This document shows, piece by piece, positions 1 to 6,146 of a stretch of DNA of 6,761 bases. The first letter of the stretch is position 1. The number at the start of each line of letters is the position of its first letter. The position numbers and the translations under genes were made by a program. The notes under the pieces were generated by a model. It made no database searches. It was not told the origin of the DNA and was given only the letters and a program-made list of their open reading frames with translations. The stretch comes from 0-14-3-00-62-12 sp034440555 (GTDB lineage Bacteria > Pseudomonadota > Gammaproteobacteria > Xanthomonadales > Ahniellaceae), in assembly GCA_034440555.1 (NCBI GenBank), contig JAWXCG010000149.1, positions 1-6,761 on the forward strand, in the 5' to 3' direction.

Positions 1-103
1 CGGAGCGGGTCTTGCAGGGGCAATCAGGAACTCTCGGCGCAAAATTCAACGAAAATGGACTGGATGCTTCAGAATGTGGCGTTGAAATTCCTATTCTTCC
101 AAC

Positions 104-542
104 GTGGTCTTCATCTCCGGCGTCGGCCTTGGGCAAGAGTCATCTCATGACGGCCCTGGGCTACGCAGCCTGCCTGCGCGGACACTCGGTGCTGTTCACC
201 GGCGCCATCGACATCATCAACACGCTCGCCGCCGCGAACGCCACCGGCGGCCTCAAGCGGGCACTGGCAGCCTACGTCAAGCCCGAGCTCCTGTGCATCG
301 ACGAACTGGGCTACCTGCCGATCGACAAGTTCGGCGCCGATTGCCTGTTCCAGATCATCAGCCACCGCTACGAGCGCGGCGCCACGCTGTTGACTACCAA
401 CCGCATCTACAAGCAATGGGCCGGCATCTTCAACAACGACGCCACCCTGACCTCAGCCCTGCTCGACCGTCTGCTCCACCACGTCGAGACCGTTCTGATC
501 GAGGGCAAGAGCTACCGCGCGCAGGCTCACACCGAGCTCTGA
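104..542 (+). pseudogene. istB: IS21-family IstB-like transposition ATPase, 3' fragment with frameshift
   Basis: This is the C-terminal ~145 residues of an IstB/DnaC-like AAA+ ATPase, the helper that directs IS21 transposase (IstA) to target DNA. In order it shows a Walker A region (NVVFISGVGLG then GKSHL), a Walker B with LLCIDELGYLP, a sensor LLTTNR, and the conserved tail FNNDATLTSALLDRLLHH followed by IEGKSYR, ending in TGA. The Walker A is split between two frames. Codons from 104 read as far as GVGLG, but GKSHL lies one frame over, so one extra G sits in the GGG at 131-133. Reading back from 104 meets a TGA at 83-85, and nothing before ~100 looks like IstB, so about 100 N-terminal residues are missing (family length ~250). 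Positions 1-100 stay open in the downstream frame, but I do not recognise the product. No istA is present, so the element is dead. Confidence 0.85.
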
Positions 543-610
543 AGCCTGGCCGGCGTCTGCTTCGTCGGCGCCACCATCACGCCAGTGCTGCCGCAAACCC
601 GCCTGCATTT

Positions 611-652
611 TGAAACCGGCCAAAAACCACCACGTTCGCACCGGCGCCCACA
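611..652 (+). mobile_element. Probable right end of the IS21-like element
   Basis: About 70-110 nt after the istB stop are two loosely similar blocks, TTTGAAACCGGCCAAAAA (609-626) and TTCGCACCGGCGCCCACA (635-652). They share an ACCGGC core. IS21-family elements usually carry several such repeats inside each end and finish in CA. At ~653 the sequence turns into recognisable IS66 tnpA on the other strand, which supports an element boundary here. The exact tip is inferred; the partner left end lies outside the window or is lost. Confidence 0.35.
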
Positions 653-655
653 GCC

Positions 656-818
656 TCTCACGCGCGAGTCGGTGACGCCACCCTCGCAGACTGCTCAACG
701 ACAAGCCATTGGCCTCGCAGTAGGCGCGCTGCGTCTGCCCCGAGCGCTCCCAGCGTGCCAGGTGCTTGCTCCAGCGAGCGCGGGCCGACTGGCCGGCGTT
801 GTGATCGGACGTGTTCAT
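656..818 (-). pseudogene. tnpA: IS66-family accessory protein TnpA, N-terminal fragment
   Basis: About 55 residues from the ATG at 818 match the N-terminal helix-turn-helix-like region of IS66 TnpA. They include RWSKHLARWERSGQTQRAYC and LSSLRGWRHRLARE, the usual 'W..SG.tq..fC...gls...l..Wr.rla' pattern. After residue ~55 the frame stays open to 453, but it only reads the complement of the IS21 end and istB, giving a meaningless ~121-aa chimera. The real gene is therefore cut at about 655 by the neighbouring IS21 remnant. TnpB and TnpC, needed for IS66 transposition, are absent. The intact start and ribosome binding site mean the chimera could still be translated. Confidence 0.72.
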
Positions 819-825
819 CGTGACG

Positions 826-835
826 CTCCCTCCTC
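826..835 (-). promoter_or_regulatory. Ribosome binding site of the IS66 tnpA fragment
   Basis: On the minus strand GAGGAGGGAG lies 7 nt before the ATG at 818. It fixes the tnpA start and shows that the 5' end of this gene is original. The sequence from here to ~900 probably includes the short leader and terminal repeat of the IS66 element, but I could not place its tip. Confidence 0.6.
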
Positions 836-905
836 GGAGAAAGCGCCGACGCTGACCAGCTATCGCTCGCTACGCAAGTACGGGGATTCGCGGACGGATA
901 CGACC

Positions 906-1163
906 GGCGCACAGTTCGAGTTTCTTGTGCAACAGCGGACGGATCCCGAAACGATGCCGATTGAGGATCCACGCATCCTCTGGGACGAGACGTCGGCACC
1001 CTTCGTGCCAGTCGCCGTCATTACCATCCCGCCGCAGCCCTTCGATACCCTTGAGCGGGATGCCTTTGGCGAGGCCCTTTCCTTCACGCCTTGGCATTGC
1101 CTCGAAGCGCACCGCCCATTGGGCGGCATCGGCCGGTTGCGGCGGACTGCATACGAAACAGTC
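906..1163 (+). pseudogene. Catalase-family heme protein, C-terminal fragment
   Basis: In the frame starting at 906 the translation reads GAQFEFLVQQRTDPETMPIED, then APFVPVA, then LSFTPWHCLEAHRPLGGIGR and RRTAYE. This is the C-terminal part of the catalase-like (non-classical, SrpA/y4iL-type) family, whose hallmark is FxxQ.qtDp..MPiED followed by NPWhal.eHrPLGgInRaRr.vY. The N-terminal heme pocket with the catalytic His and the proximal Tyr region upstream are missing, replaced by IS66/IS21 debris, so the fragment cannot be an active enzyme. The frame continues past 1163 without a stop through the 9-bp repeat to 1445, but family similarity ends around YETV. It converges on the livM gene, whose stop at 1172 is only a few bases from the end of the homology. 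The same bases are also open on the minus strand, which I regard as shadow. Confidence 0.75.
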
Positions 1164-1171
1164 TGCGTCTG

Positions 1172-2299
1172 TCATGGCATTCTCTCGATGTTGCGAAGTT
1201 GGGGATGGGTTGAACCGAATGCATCGGGTGAATCGGGTGAACTGGGTGAATTGGGTGAATCGGGTGAATCGGGTGAACTGGGTGAATCGCGTGAGTCGGT
1301 GCGATGGGATAGCAGAAACCTGCGTTGCACAGGAAACAGTTGCCAGCCGAATTTAGCGCTGAGCGATCCCCAGATACCCTGCGGCCATCGGGTGATCACG
1401 ACAATGGCCATCAGGCCCAATCCGATCAGGTACCAACTGCCATAGTCCGACAGATAATTGTTCAGCAGCCAGAATAGCAACGCCCCCAGGATCGGGCCTT
1501 CGATAGTGCCGATCCCGCCGATCAGGACGATGAAAATGGAGAACGCTGTCCAGTTTACGCTGAAGGCGACATCCGGCGAAATGCGCAGATTGCTCAGGTA
1601 GTACAGCGCACCGGCCAAACCAGCACCGAAGCTGGCCAACACATAGACAATGAGCTTGGTCGCTTTCACGTCGATGCCCTGCGTTGCGGCTGCGCGCTCG
1701 CTGTCACGAATGGCGGTCAGCGCCAGACCGAAGCGCGATCGCAGCAGGCCATATACCAGGCCAACGGCAAAAACGACACTTCCCAGGGACATCCAGTAGG
1801 TGATCATTTCACGCGTTGCCTTGGGAATGCCCACCATGACAGTCAAGCTCGTGCCCGAACCTCCGCCAAGGGAAGACACGTTTGCGAAGGTCAAACGAAA
1901 GACCTCGGACATCACCCAGGTGCCCACCGCGAAATACCCGCCTTGCAGACGAAATACGAATTGAGACGTGGGTACGGCGATCAATGCCGCAACACCCGCG
2001 GCCAGCGCAACTGACACGAAAGGATTGATACCCATCGTTTGGGCAAAGACAAACAGGAAGTACCCGCCCAACCCCAGAAAACCCTGTTGACCGATGGACA
2101 CCATGCCGCCGTAGCCGGCAAGCAGATTCCACATGCTGGCGAAGACCAGGTAGCAACTGATCTCGACCACGCTGCGCATGGCGACGGTGCCACCCCACCA
2201 CGGCAAAGTGACAGCGACGGCGAGGAGAATGGCCCCCAGGACCGCGGCGATGCGACTGGCACGCGTTGCGCGCTGGACTGTGTATGTCAGCATGGGCAT
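1172..2299 (-). CDS. livM: Branched-chain amino acid-type ABC transporter permease LivM, with repeat-bearing C-terminal tail
   Basis: This inner-membrane subunit pairs with LivH to form the translocation path. The 375-residue product begins MPMLTYTVQ and has many hydrophobic segments: ~18-36, ~42-62, ~68-88 and ~92-112, then several more to ~residue 310. LivM hallmarks are MWNLLAGYGGMVSIGQQGFL, FRLQGGYFAVGTW, SLGGGSGTSL, the cytoplasmic loop FGLALTAIRDSERAA that contacts the ATPase, and GGIGTIEGPILGA. Homology ends near FGWQLFPVQRR (~residue 325). The last ~50 residues are an extension containing DSP/SSP repeats from a 9-bp tandem repeat, so the protein is longer than the usual ~320-350 and the original stop may have been lost or moved. 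A second ATG lies two codons downstream (2293); the Shine-Dalgarno is weak (CAGG about 8 nt upstream). It is the last operon gene and runs convergently into the catalase remnant. Confidence 0.93.
   Translation of the reverse strand: MPMLTYTVQRATRASRIAAVLGAILLAVAVTLPWWGGTVAMRSVVEISCYLVFASMWNLLAGYGGMVSIGQQGFLGLGGYFLFVFAQTMGINPFVSVALAAGVAALIAVPTSQFVFRLQGGYFAVGTWVMSEVFRLTFANVSSLGGGSGTSLTVMVGIPKATREMITYWMSLGSVVFAVGLVYGLLRSRFGLALTAIRDSERAAATQGIDVKATKLIVYVLASFGAGLAGALYYLSNLRISPDVAFSVNWTAFSIFIVLIGGIGTIEGPILGALLFWLLNNYLSDYGSWYLIGLGLMAIVVITRWPQGIWGSLSAKFGWQLFPVQRRFLLSHRTDSRDSPSSPDSPDSPNSPSSPDSPDAFGSTHPQLRNIERMP
1222..1302. repeat. 9-bp tandem repeat in the 3' end of livM (8 full units)
   Basis: Eight consecutive 9-bp units run from 1222 to 1293 with consensus AATCGGGTG. 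The order is CATCGGGTG, AATCGGGTG, AACTGGGTG, AATTGGGTG, AATCGGGTG (twice), AACTGGGTG and AATCGCGTG, with a decayed ninth (AGTCGGTGC). The variation is almost confined to bases 3-4 of the unit. Read on the minus strand it gives DSP/SSP/NSP tripeptides, LivM residues ~336-360. A unit length divisible by three keeps the frame when copies are gained or lost. Confidence 0.93.
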
Positions 2300-2354
2300 C
2301 GCCGCTGCCTGGGTTCTTCTTCCCCTATGCCCGGAGCCCCCCCTCGGAGCGTGG

Positions 2355-2386
2355 GCAAGACATGCGGCGTATCCATACTGTCTTGC
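2355..2386 (-). promoter_or_regulatory. Inverted repeat in the livH-livM gap
   Basis: GCAAGACA (2355-2362) and TGTCTTGC (2379-2386) form a perfect 8-bp inverted repeat around a 16-nt loop, starting just after the livH stop. It sits in the longest gap between the four membrane/ATPase genes (88 nt). No U-run follows on the minus-strand transcript, so it is not a standard terminator. A role in mRNA processing or attenuation ahead of livM is possible but unproven. Confidence 0.45.
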
Positions 2387-2387
2387 A

Positions 2388-3278
2388 TCATCGTGTCTTC
2401 GGAAACAACCCGCTCGGTCGAACCATCAGCATGGTCAGAAACACCATATGGCCTATCAGAATTCCCCACCCCGGATCGATGCGAAATCCCACGCTCTGAG
2501 ACACCCCGAGCAATATTCCACCGGCGAAGGTGCCCCAGAAAGATCCAAGCCCGCCGATGATCACGGCCTCGAAAGCGTAGAGCAGCAAGCCGGGGCCGTC
2601 GGACGGCGCGAAGGTGGTGCGCAAGCCCTGCAGCATTCCCGCTACGGCGATCAGCACGAAGGCAATGGCCGTGGCCAGTGCGTAGATGTGGCGATGGTCC
2701 ACGCCCATGAGTTGCGCTGCATCGATGTCGTCAGACGTGGCGCGAAATGCGCGCCCCAGATTCGTATGGCGAAACACCCATTCCATCATGAACGTTGCAA
2801 CCAGGGCGAGCAGAAAAATAATGAGCGGCAACACGCCGATGTGAATGCTTTCGCCCAGAGGCAGGCTCTGGGTTTCGATGCCCAAGGCACTGATGGAACG
2901 CGTATCGGCCGAGAACACTTCGAGCAGCAGGTTCTGAATGATGATGGATAGACCGAATGTCACCACCAGCGTCGGCATAGGGTCGGCGCCGAGCGCGCCG
3001 TTCAACACCCCGCGCTGCAACGCGTACCCCACGCCAGCGGCCAGTGGCAGCATCAGCAGCAACGTCAACACCGGATTCAACCCGAACCCCGTCAAGGCAG
3101 TACCCGGCACGCCACTGATCAGGGCAAAGCCACCGAATGCGCCGAGTATTATGAAATCACCGTGAGCCACATTGGTCAGGCGCATCACGCCCAGGATGAG
3201 CGATTGCCCAATGGCGAACAGCGCATACAGGCCACCCAGCAAGATGCCTTGAACAAGTGTGTCGAGCCAGTTCAGCAC
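2388..3278 (-). CDS. livH: Branched-chain amino acid-type ABC transporter permease LivH
   Basis: This is the second membrane-spanning subunit of the importer. The 296-residue product matches LivH from end to end. The N-terminus LDTLVQGILLGGLYALFAIG is followed by LILGVMRLTNVAHGDFIILG, TLVVTFGLSIIIQN, the ATPase-facing loop TNLGRAFRATSDD, GLGSFWGTFAGGILLG, and the terminal VRPSGLFPKTR. About eight hydrophobic segments are visible and the length is normal for the family. The start is a GTG at 3276-3278, only 3 nt after the livF stop, with GGAATCTGAAGC as a weak Shine-Dalgarno. Translation is therefore probably coupled to livF. No truncation or missing block is seen. Confidence 0.95.
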   Translation of the reverse strand: MLNWLDTLVQGILLGGLYALFAIGQSLILGVMRLTNVAHGDFIILGAFGGFALISGVPGTALTGFGLNPVLTLLLMLPLAAGVGYALQRGVLNGALGADPMPTLVVTFGLSIIIQNLLLEVFSADTRSISALGIETQSLPLGESIHIGVLPLIIFLLALVATFMMEWVFRHTNLGRAFRATSDDIDAAQLMGVDHRHIYALATAIAFVLIAVAGMLQGLRTTFAPSDGPGLLLYAFEAVIIGGLGSFWGTFAGGILLGVSQSVGFRIDPGWGILIGHMVFLTMLMVRPSGLFPKTR

Positions 3279-3281
3279 GCT

Positions 3282-3983
3282 TCAGATTCCGAAGTAGGCA
3301 TGCGATATCTGCTCGCGAGACAGTTCATCGGATCGACCCGTAAGGGACACCCGTCCTTCCTGGAAGCAGTAAAGTCGGCTGGAGGCGCGCTGCGCCAGTC
3401 CCACGTCCTGCTCGACGATGATCGCACTCAAGCCTTCGCCCGTCACCCTGGCCAGCGCTGCGTAGATATCCTTCACCACGATCGGTGCAAGACCCAGGGA
3501 TGTCTCATCGCACAATAGCAATTTCGGATTGGACATGAGCGCGCGTGCAACGGCCACCATCTGCTGCTGGCCACCGGATAGTGATGTGCTGGGTGCCAGT
3601 CGCTTTTCCCGCAGGATCGGAAACAGCGCGTAAACCTCCTGCAGATTCCAACGCCCCGGTCGTCCGCCGTAAGCGCCCATGCGAAGATTCTCCTCGACGC
3701 TGAGGCTCGGGAACAACCGACGGCCCTCAGGCACCAGCACGATGCCGCGTTCGACGATCCTGCCCGTGGCAAGACCGCCAATGGCGCGCCCGTCGAAGCG
3801 CACCGCTTCGTGCGGCGCAGCCAGCAATCCCATAAGCGTCTTGAGAAAGGTCGACTTTCCTGCGCCATTTGCGCCGATGATCGCCACGATCTCACCGGCC
3901 TCGAGCTGAAAATCGATTCCGAAGAGCGCTTGGAAATCGCCGTAGAAGGCACTGAGCTGTCGGGTCTGCAATAACATGGGCAC
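3282..3983 (-). CDS. livF: Branched-chain amino acid-type ABC transporter ATPase LivF
   Basis: This is one of the two cytoplasmic ATPases that power the importer. In the 233-residue product the Walker A is GANGAGKST (~37-45). The Q-loop/helical part has GIVLVPEGRRLFPSLSVEENL (~80-100), the signature is canonical LSGGQQQ (~135-141), and the Walker B is LLLCDE (~155-160, catalytic Glu160). The D-loop is SLGLAP. Two points differ from the textbook ABC pattern: the residue after the catalytic Glu is Thr161, where Pro is usual (DEPS), and the H-loop reads VEQD, with Gln192 at the switch-histidine position. Gln there is common in LivF proteins. The start shown is GTG at 3983 with GGGA 6 nt upstream. 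An ATG two codons later (3977), preceded by AGGG at 5 nt, is equally plausible. The gene lies 15 nt after livG. Confidence 0.94.
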   Translation of the reverse strand: MPMLLQTRQLSAFYGDFQALFGIDFQLEAGEIVAIIGANGAGKSTFLKTLMGLLAAPHEAVRFDGRAIGGLATGRIVERGIVLVPEGRRLFPSLSVEENLRMGAYGGRPGRWNLQEVYALFPILREKRLAPSTSLSGGQQQMVAVARALMSNPKLLLCDETSLGLAPIVVKDIYAALARVTGEGLSAIIVEQDVGLAQRASSRLYCFQEGRVSLTGRSDELSREQISHAYFGI

Positions 3984-3998
3984 CCTATTTCCCGACGG

Positions 3999-4727
3999 TC
4001 ATACTTCGATTCCCATATATACCCGCCTCACTTCCGCATCGTTCATCACTTCACGCGGTGCGCCTTCCGCCAGCTTCTGCCCGAAGTTGATGACATACAG
4101 CCGATCGGCCACGGCCAGCAGGGCATGCACCACATGCTCGATCCACACGATAGTCATTCCCGAGGCCTTGATGCGCTGAATTTCTTCGACCAGTTCACCC
4201 GCTTCGTGCTCCGTCAGTCCGCCGGCAATTTCGTCGAGAAGCAGCAACTTCGGGCGCGTCGCGAGGGCGCGTGCGAGTTCCAGACGCTTGCGATCCAGCA
4301 GCGTGAGCGACCCTGCCAACATGTTGGCCTTCATTTCCAGTCCAGTGCGCGACAGCACTTCGGCGCAGATGTCGTAGGCCGTGCTATCTCGCATACCACC
4401 GCCGAATGTGGCACCCACGAGCAAATTCTCGAACACCGTCATGCGCACGAAGGGGTGCGGAATCTGGTAAGAGCGCCCGACGCCTTGACGACATCGCTCA
4501 TGCGGCGGCAGGCGCGTGATATCGCGATCGCCAAACACGACGCGCCCACTATCCGGTGTGACATCCCCGCTGATGAGATTGAAAAGCGTGGTCTTGCCGG
4601 CGCCGTTGGGTCCGAGAATTCCCAGAGTTTCCCCTTCTTGCACGGTGAGAGAAAGCGCGTCGATCACCTTCAAGGCACCATAGCTCTTGGAGGCGTTCTC
4701 CACATTCAGCACGACAGCGCTCGACAT
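3999..4727 (-). CDS. livG: Branched-chain amino acid-type ABC transporter ATPase LivG
   Basis: This is the second cytoplasmic ATPase. The Walker A is GPNGAGKTT; then come the Liv-typical GVGRSYQIPHPFVRMTVFENL, the Walker B LLLLDE with the D-loop IAGGLTEHE, and the H-loop VWIEHVVHAL with the switch His present. The ABC signature is not LSGGQ: the matching stretch reads LAGSLTLLDRKRLELARAL. From memory, this SLTLLDRKR / DEIAGGLTE version recurs in a LivG subfamily of alpha- and betaproteobacteria, so it is unlikely to be a mutation. The ATG at 4727 is chosen (product 242 aa), with AAGAA-like pairing upstream. A TTG two codons earlier (4733) is the longer alternative, but the purines sit directly against it, which spaces poorly. 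The gene follows the binding-protein gene after 75 nt holding a stem-loop. Confidence 0.93.
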   Translation of the reverse strand: MSSAVVLNVENASKSYGALKVIDALSLTVQEGETLGILGPNGAGKTTLFNLISGDVTPDSGRVVFGDRDITRLPPHERCRQGVGRSYQIPHPFVRMTVFENLLVGATFGGGMRDSTAYDICAEVLSRTGLEMKANMLAGSLTLLDRKRLELARALATRPKLLLLDEIAGGLTEHEAGELVEEIQRIKASGMTIVWIEHVVHALLAVADRLYVINFGQKLAEGAPREVMNDAEVRRVYMGIEV

Positions 4728-4746
4728 AGCCAATTCTTATAGTGGA

Positions 4747-4776
4747 ACCCGCCAAGCAGGAAAGAGCATGGCGGGT
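4747..4776 (-). promoter_or_regulatory. GC-rich stem-loop between the binding-protein gene and livG
   Basis: ACCCGCCA (4747-4754) and TGGCGGGT (4769-4776) are a perfect 8-bp inverted repeat with a 14-nt loop, in which two more G-C pairs can form. It lies 27 nt after the binding-protein stop and 19 nt before the livG start. No U-tract follows, so it is more likely a 3'-end stabiliser or partial attenuator than a full terminator. Such structures commonly keep binding-protein mRNA in excess over the membrane subunits, which fits this position. Confidence 0.6.
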
Positions 4777-4802
4777 GACCTCGATTGTGCGGACAGATCT
4801 TG

Positions 4803-6131
4803 CTAAGAGCCGATCAACTTCATTTCCGCGCCCACAGGAATCTGCGGCGCGGTCTTGTTGTTGACGACCACGAGTTCGAACTTGCGTGACTTGCCCTTGA
4901 CCCACTGGCCACCGACCAACGGCACCTTGGCGACATTGCGCACCGGTCCCTTATCCCACGAAATGGGTCCGACCATTGTGTTGAGATTCGTCGAAACGAT
5001 GGCATCGCGAATGGCAGCCTTATCATCGATGTTCTTGCTGCGCTTCAATACGTCGATGCCGATTTCGAACAACGAATAGGTGAAACCCAACATCTGGGTC
5101 CATTGCCGGCCCGTGCTCTTCTCGTAGTTAGCGCCCAGCTCCTTGCAGGTCAGACCTGTCAGCGCAGACTTGAAGGGAAATGCGGGACTCCAAAAGACTT
5201 CGGTGGACAGTCCGTCGGCGATGTCGCCGATGGCCTCCAGGTTAAGGGGTAGCCCCAGTGCCTTGCCAACGGAAACGGCCTTGGGCTTGAAGCCTTGTTG
5301 CGCCGCCTGTGTCCAGAATGTCTTGAAATCAGGCGGGATCATCACACCGGTGACCACCTCGCAATTTGCTTTTTTGAAGGCGGCAATCTGTGCGCTGAAG
5401 TCCTGCTGCAGATTCTGATAACGACCCGGGTCGTGCAACGTGTAGCCCTTTGCCTTGAGCGGTTTGGGAAAGCCTCGCTCGGGGTCACCCCACGCATTGC
5501 CATCGCCGTCGTTGGGAAACAATGCGCCGACCTGTTTGTTGGTCGGCAAGCTGTCCCACATGTTGGTGAACACCGCGATGATGTCCTCCAATCCCCAAAA
5601 ATAGTGGTAGGTCCAGTTGAAGCCCGTCGCCGGATCGCCGCCACGGGTAAAAAACCAGGGCTGCCACGGACATATTGTGGTGACACACGGCATTTCGTTC
5701 AGCTCACACTGATCTGCGACGGGATTGACCGTTTCGGGCGCCGCACCCGCCAGCATCAAATCGACCTTGTCTTTCAGGATCAGGTCGGAGGCTACTTCGC
5801 CCGCCCGATTAGACGTGGATTGACTGTCCTTCTCGATAATCTGCACGGGATGCAACTTGTTCCCGATCATCAAGCCTTTCTTGAAGACCGCGGCGAGTTC
5901 TCCGAGCACGAAGCGATCACTTTCCGCGAAATTCCCAAGGGGGCCAGTCTTGGGAATCACATAACCGATCTTCAGTGGCCGTCCCGCATCGGCAGACGCG
6001 AACTTGGTATTAATAAACGGGAAACCCAGCAGAGCTGTTGCCGCGGCGCCGGTCTTCAGGATCTTACGACGATTGGTTGGATTGATTGGATTGCTGGGCT
6101 TGTTCGGATTGTTTCCGTTGTCGTTATTCAT
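4803..6131 (-). CDS. Tat-exported periplasmic substrate-binding protein of a Liv/HAAT-type ABC importer
   Basis: This type I periplasmic binding protein (Peripla_BP_6/COG0683 kind) captures the solute and delivers it to LivHM. The chosen ATG at 6131 has GGAGGAG directly upstream. The ATG four codons earlier (6143) overlaps that ribosome binding site and is unlikely. The product has 442 residues. Residues ~5-19 are Asn/Pro-rich repeats (NNP, NKP, SNP, INP). A twin-arginine motif NRRKILK (~20-26), a hydrophobic stretch, and a cleavage site after ASA (~47) follow, so export is predicted through Tat, in folded form. The mature part starts PLKIGYVIPKTGPLG, typical of the fold. Other marks are AGAAPETVNPVADQCE, CPWQPWFF, FWGLEDIIAVFTNMW and GALFPNDGDGNAWGD. 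The ligand cannot be assigned; the Trp- and Cys-rich segment near 130-150 differs from classical LivJ/LivK, so leucine should not be assumed. Confidence 0.93.
   Translation of the reverse strand: MNNDNGNNPNKPSNPINPTNRRKILKTGAAATALLGFPFINTKFASADAGRPLKIGYVIPKTGPLGNFAESDRFVLGELAAVFKKGLMIGNKLHPVQIIEKDSQSTSNRAGEVASDLILKDKVDLMLAGAAPETVNPVADQCELNEMPCVTTICPWQPWFFTRGGDPATGFNWTYHYFWGLEDIIAVFTNMWDSLPTNKQVGALFPNDGDGNAWGDPERGFPKPLKAKGYTLHDPGRYQNLQQDFSAQIAAFKKANCEVVTGVMIPPDFKTFWTQAAQQGFKPKAVSVGKALGLPLNLEAIGDIADGLSTEVFWSPAFPFKSALTGLTCKELGANYEKSTGRQWTQMLGFTYSLFEIGIDVLKRSKNIDDKAAIRDAIVSTNLNTMVGPISWDKGPVRNVAKVPLVGGQWVKGKSRKFELVVVNNKTAPQIPVGAEMKLIGS
6072..6125. repeat. Degenerate 9-bp periodic repeat in the signal-peptide n-region
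   Basis: Six 9-bp units with an ATTG-start pattern run through the 5' end of the binding-protein gene: ATTGGTTGG, ATTGATTGG, ATTGCTGGG, CTTGTTCGG, ATTGTTTCC, GTTGTCGTT. On the coding strand they give tripeptides of the form x-N-P or x-N-x. The period equals that of the clean repeat in livM, but the units are more diverged. Confidence 0.65.
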
Positions 6132-6134
6132 GCT

Positions 6135-6141
6135 CTCCTCC
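6135..6141 (-). promoter_or_regulatory. Strong ribosome binding site deciding the binding-protein start
   Basis: GGAGGAG on the minus strand, with its GGAGG core 5 nt before the ATG at 6131, is the best Shine-Dalgarno in the operon. It rules against the upstream ATG at 6143, which would put the site inside the coding region. The strength suits the high level expected for a binding protein. Confidence 0.8.
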
Positions 6142-6146
6142 ATTTT

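Noticed and set aside
1112..1126. CCGCCC-ATT-GGGCGG hairpin about 46-60 nt past the livM stop, as a terminator
   Set aside because: It lies in the catalase HRPLGG codons, has no U-tract on the minus strand, and is explained by coding sequence.
870..1175. Minus-strand open frame of 101 codons over the catalase remnant
   Set aside because: The plus-strand frame shows clear catalase-family motifs over the same bases, while the minus product resembles nothing and is a shadow.
1222..1302. 9-bp array as a CRISPR or plasmid iteron array
   Set aside because: Units are directly adjacent with no spacers, too short for CRISPR, and lie in a coding frame with a multiple-of-three period.
2039..2951. Plus-strand open frames over livM and livH
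   Set aside because: Both permeases on the minus strand are full length with conserved motifs; the plus frames give low-complexity, non-family products.
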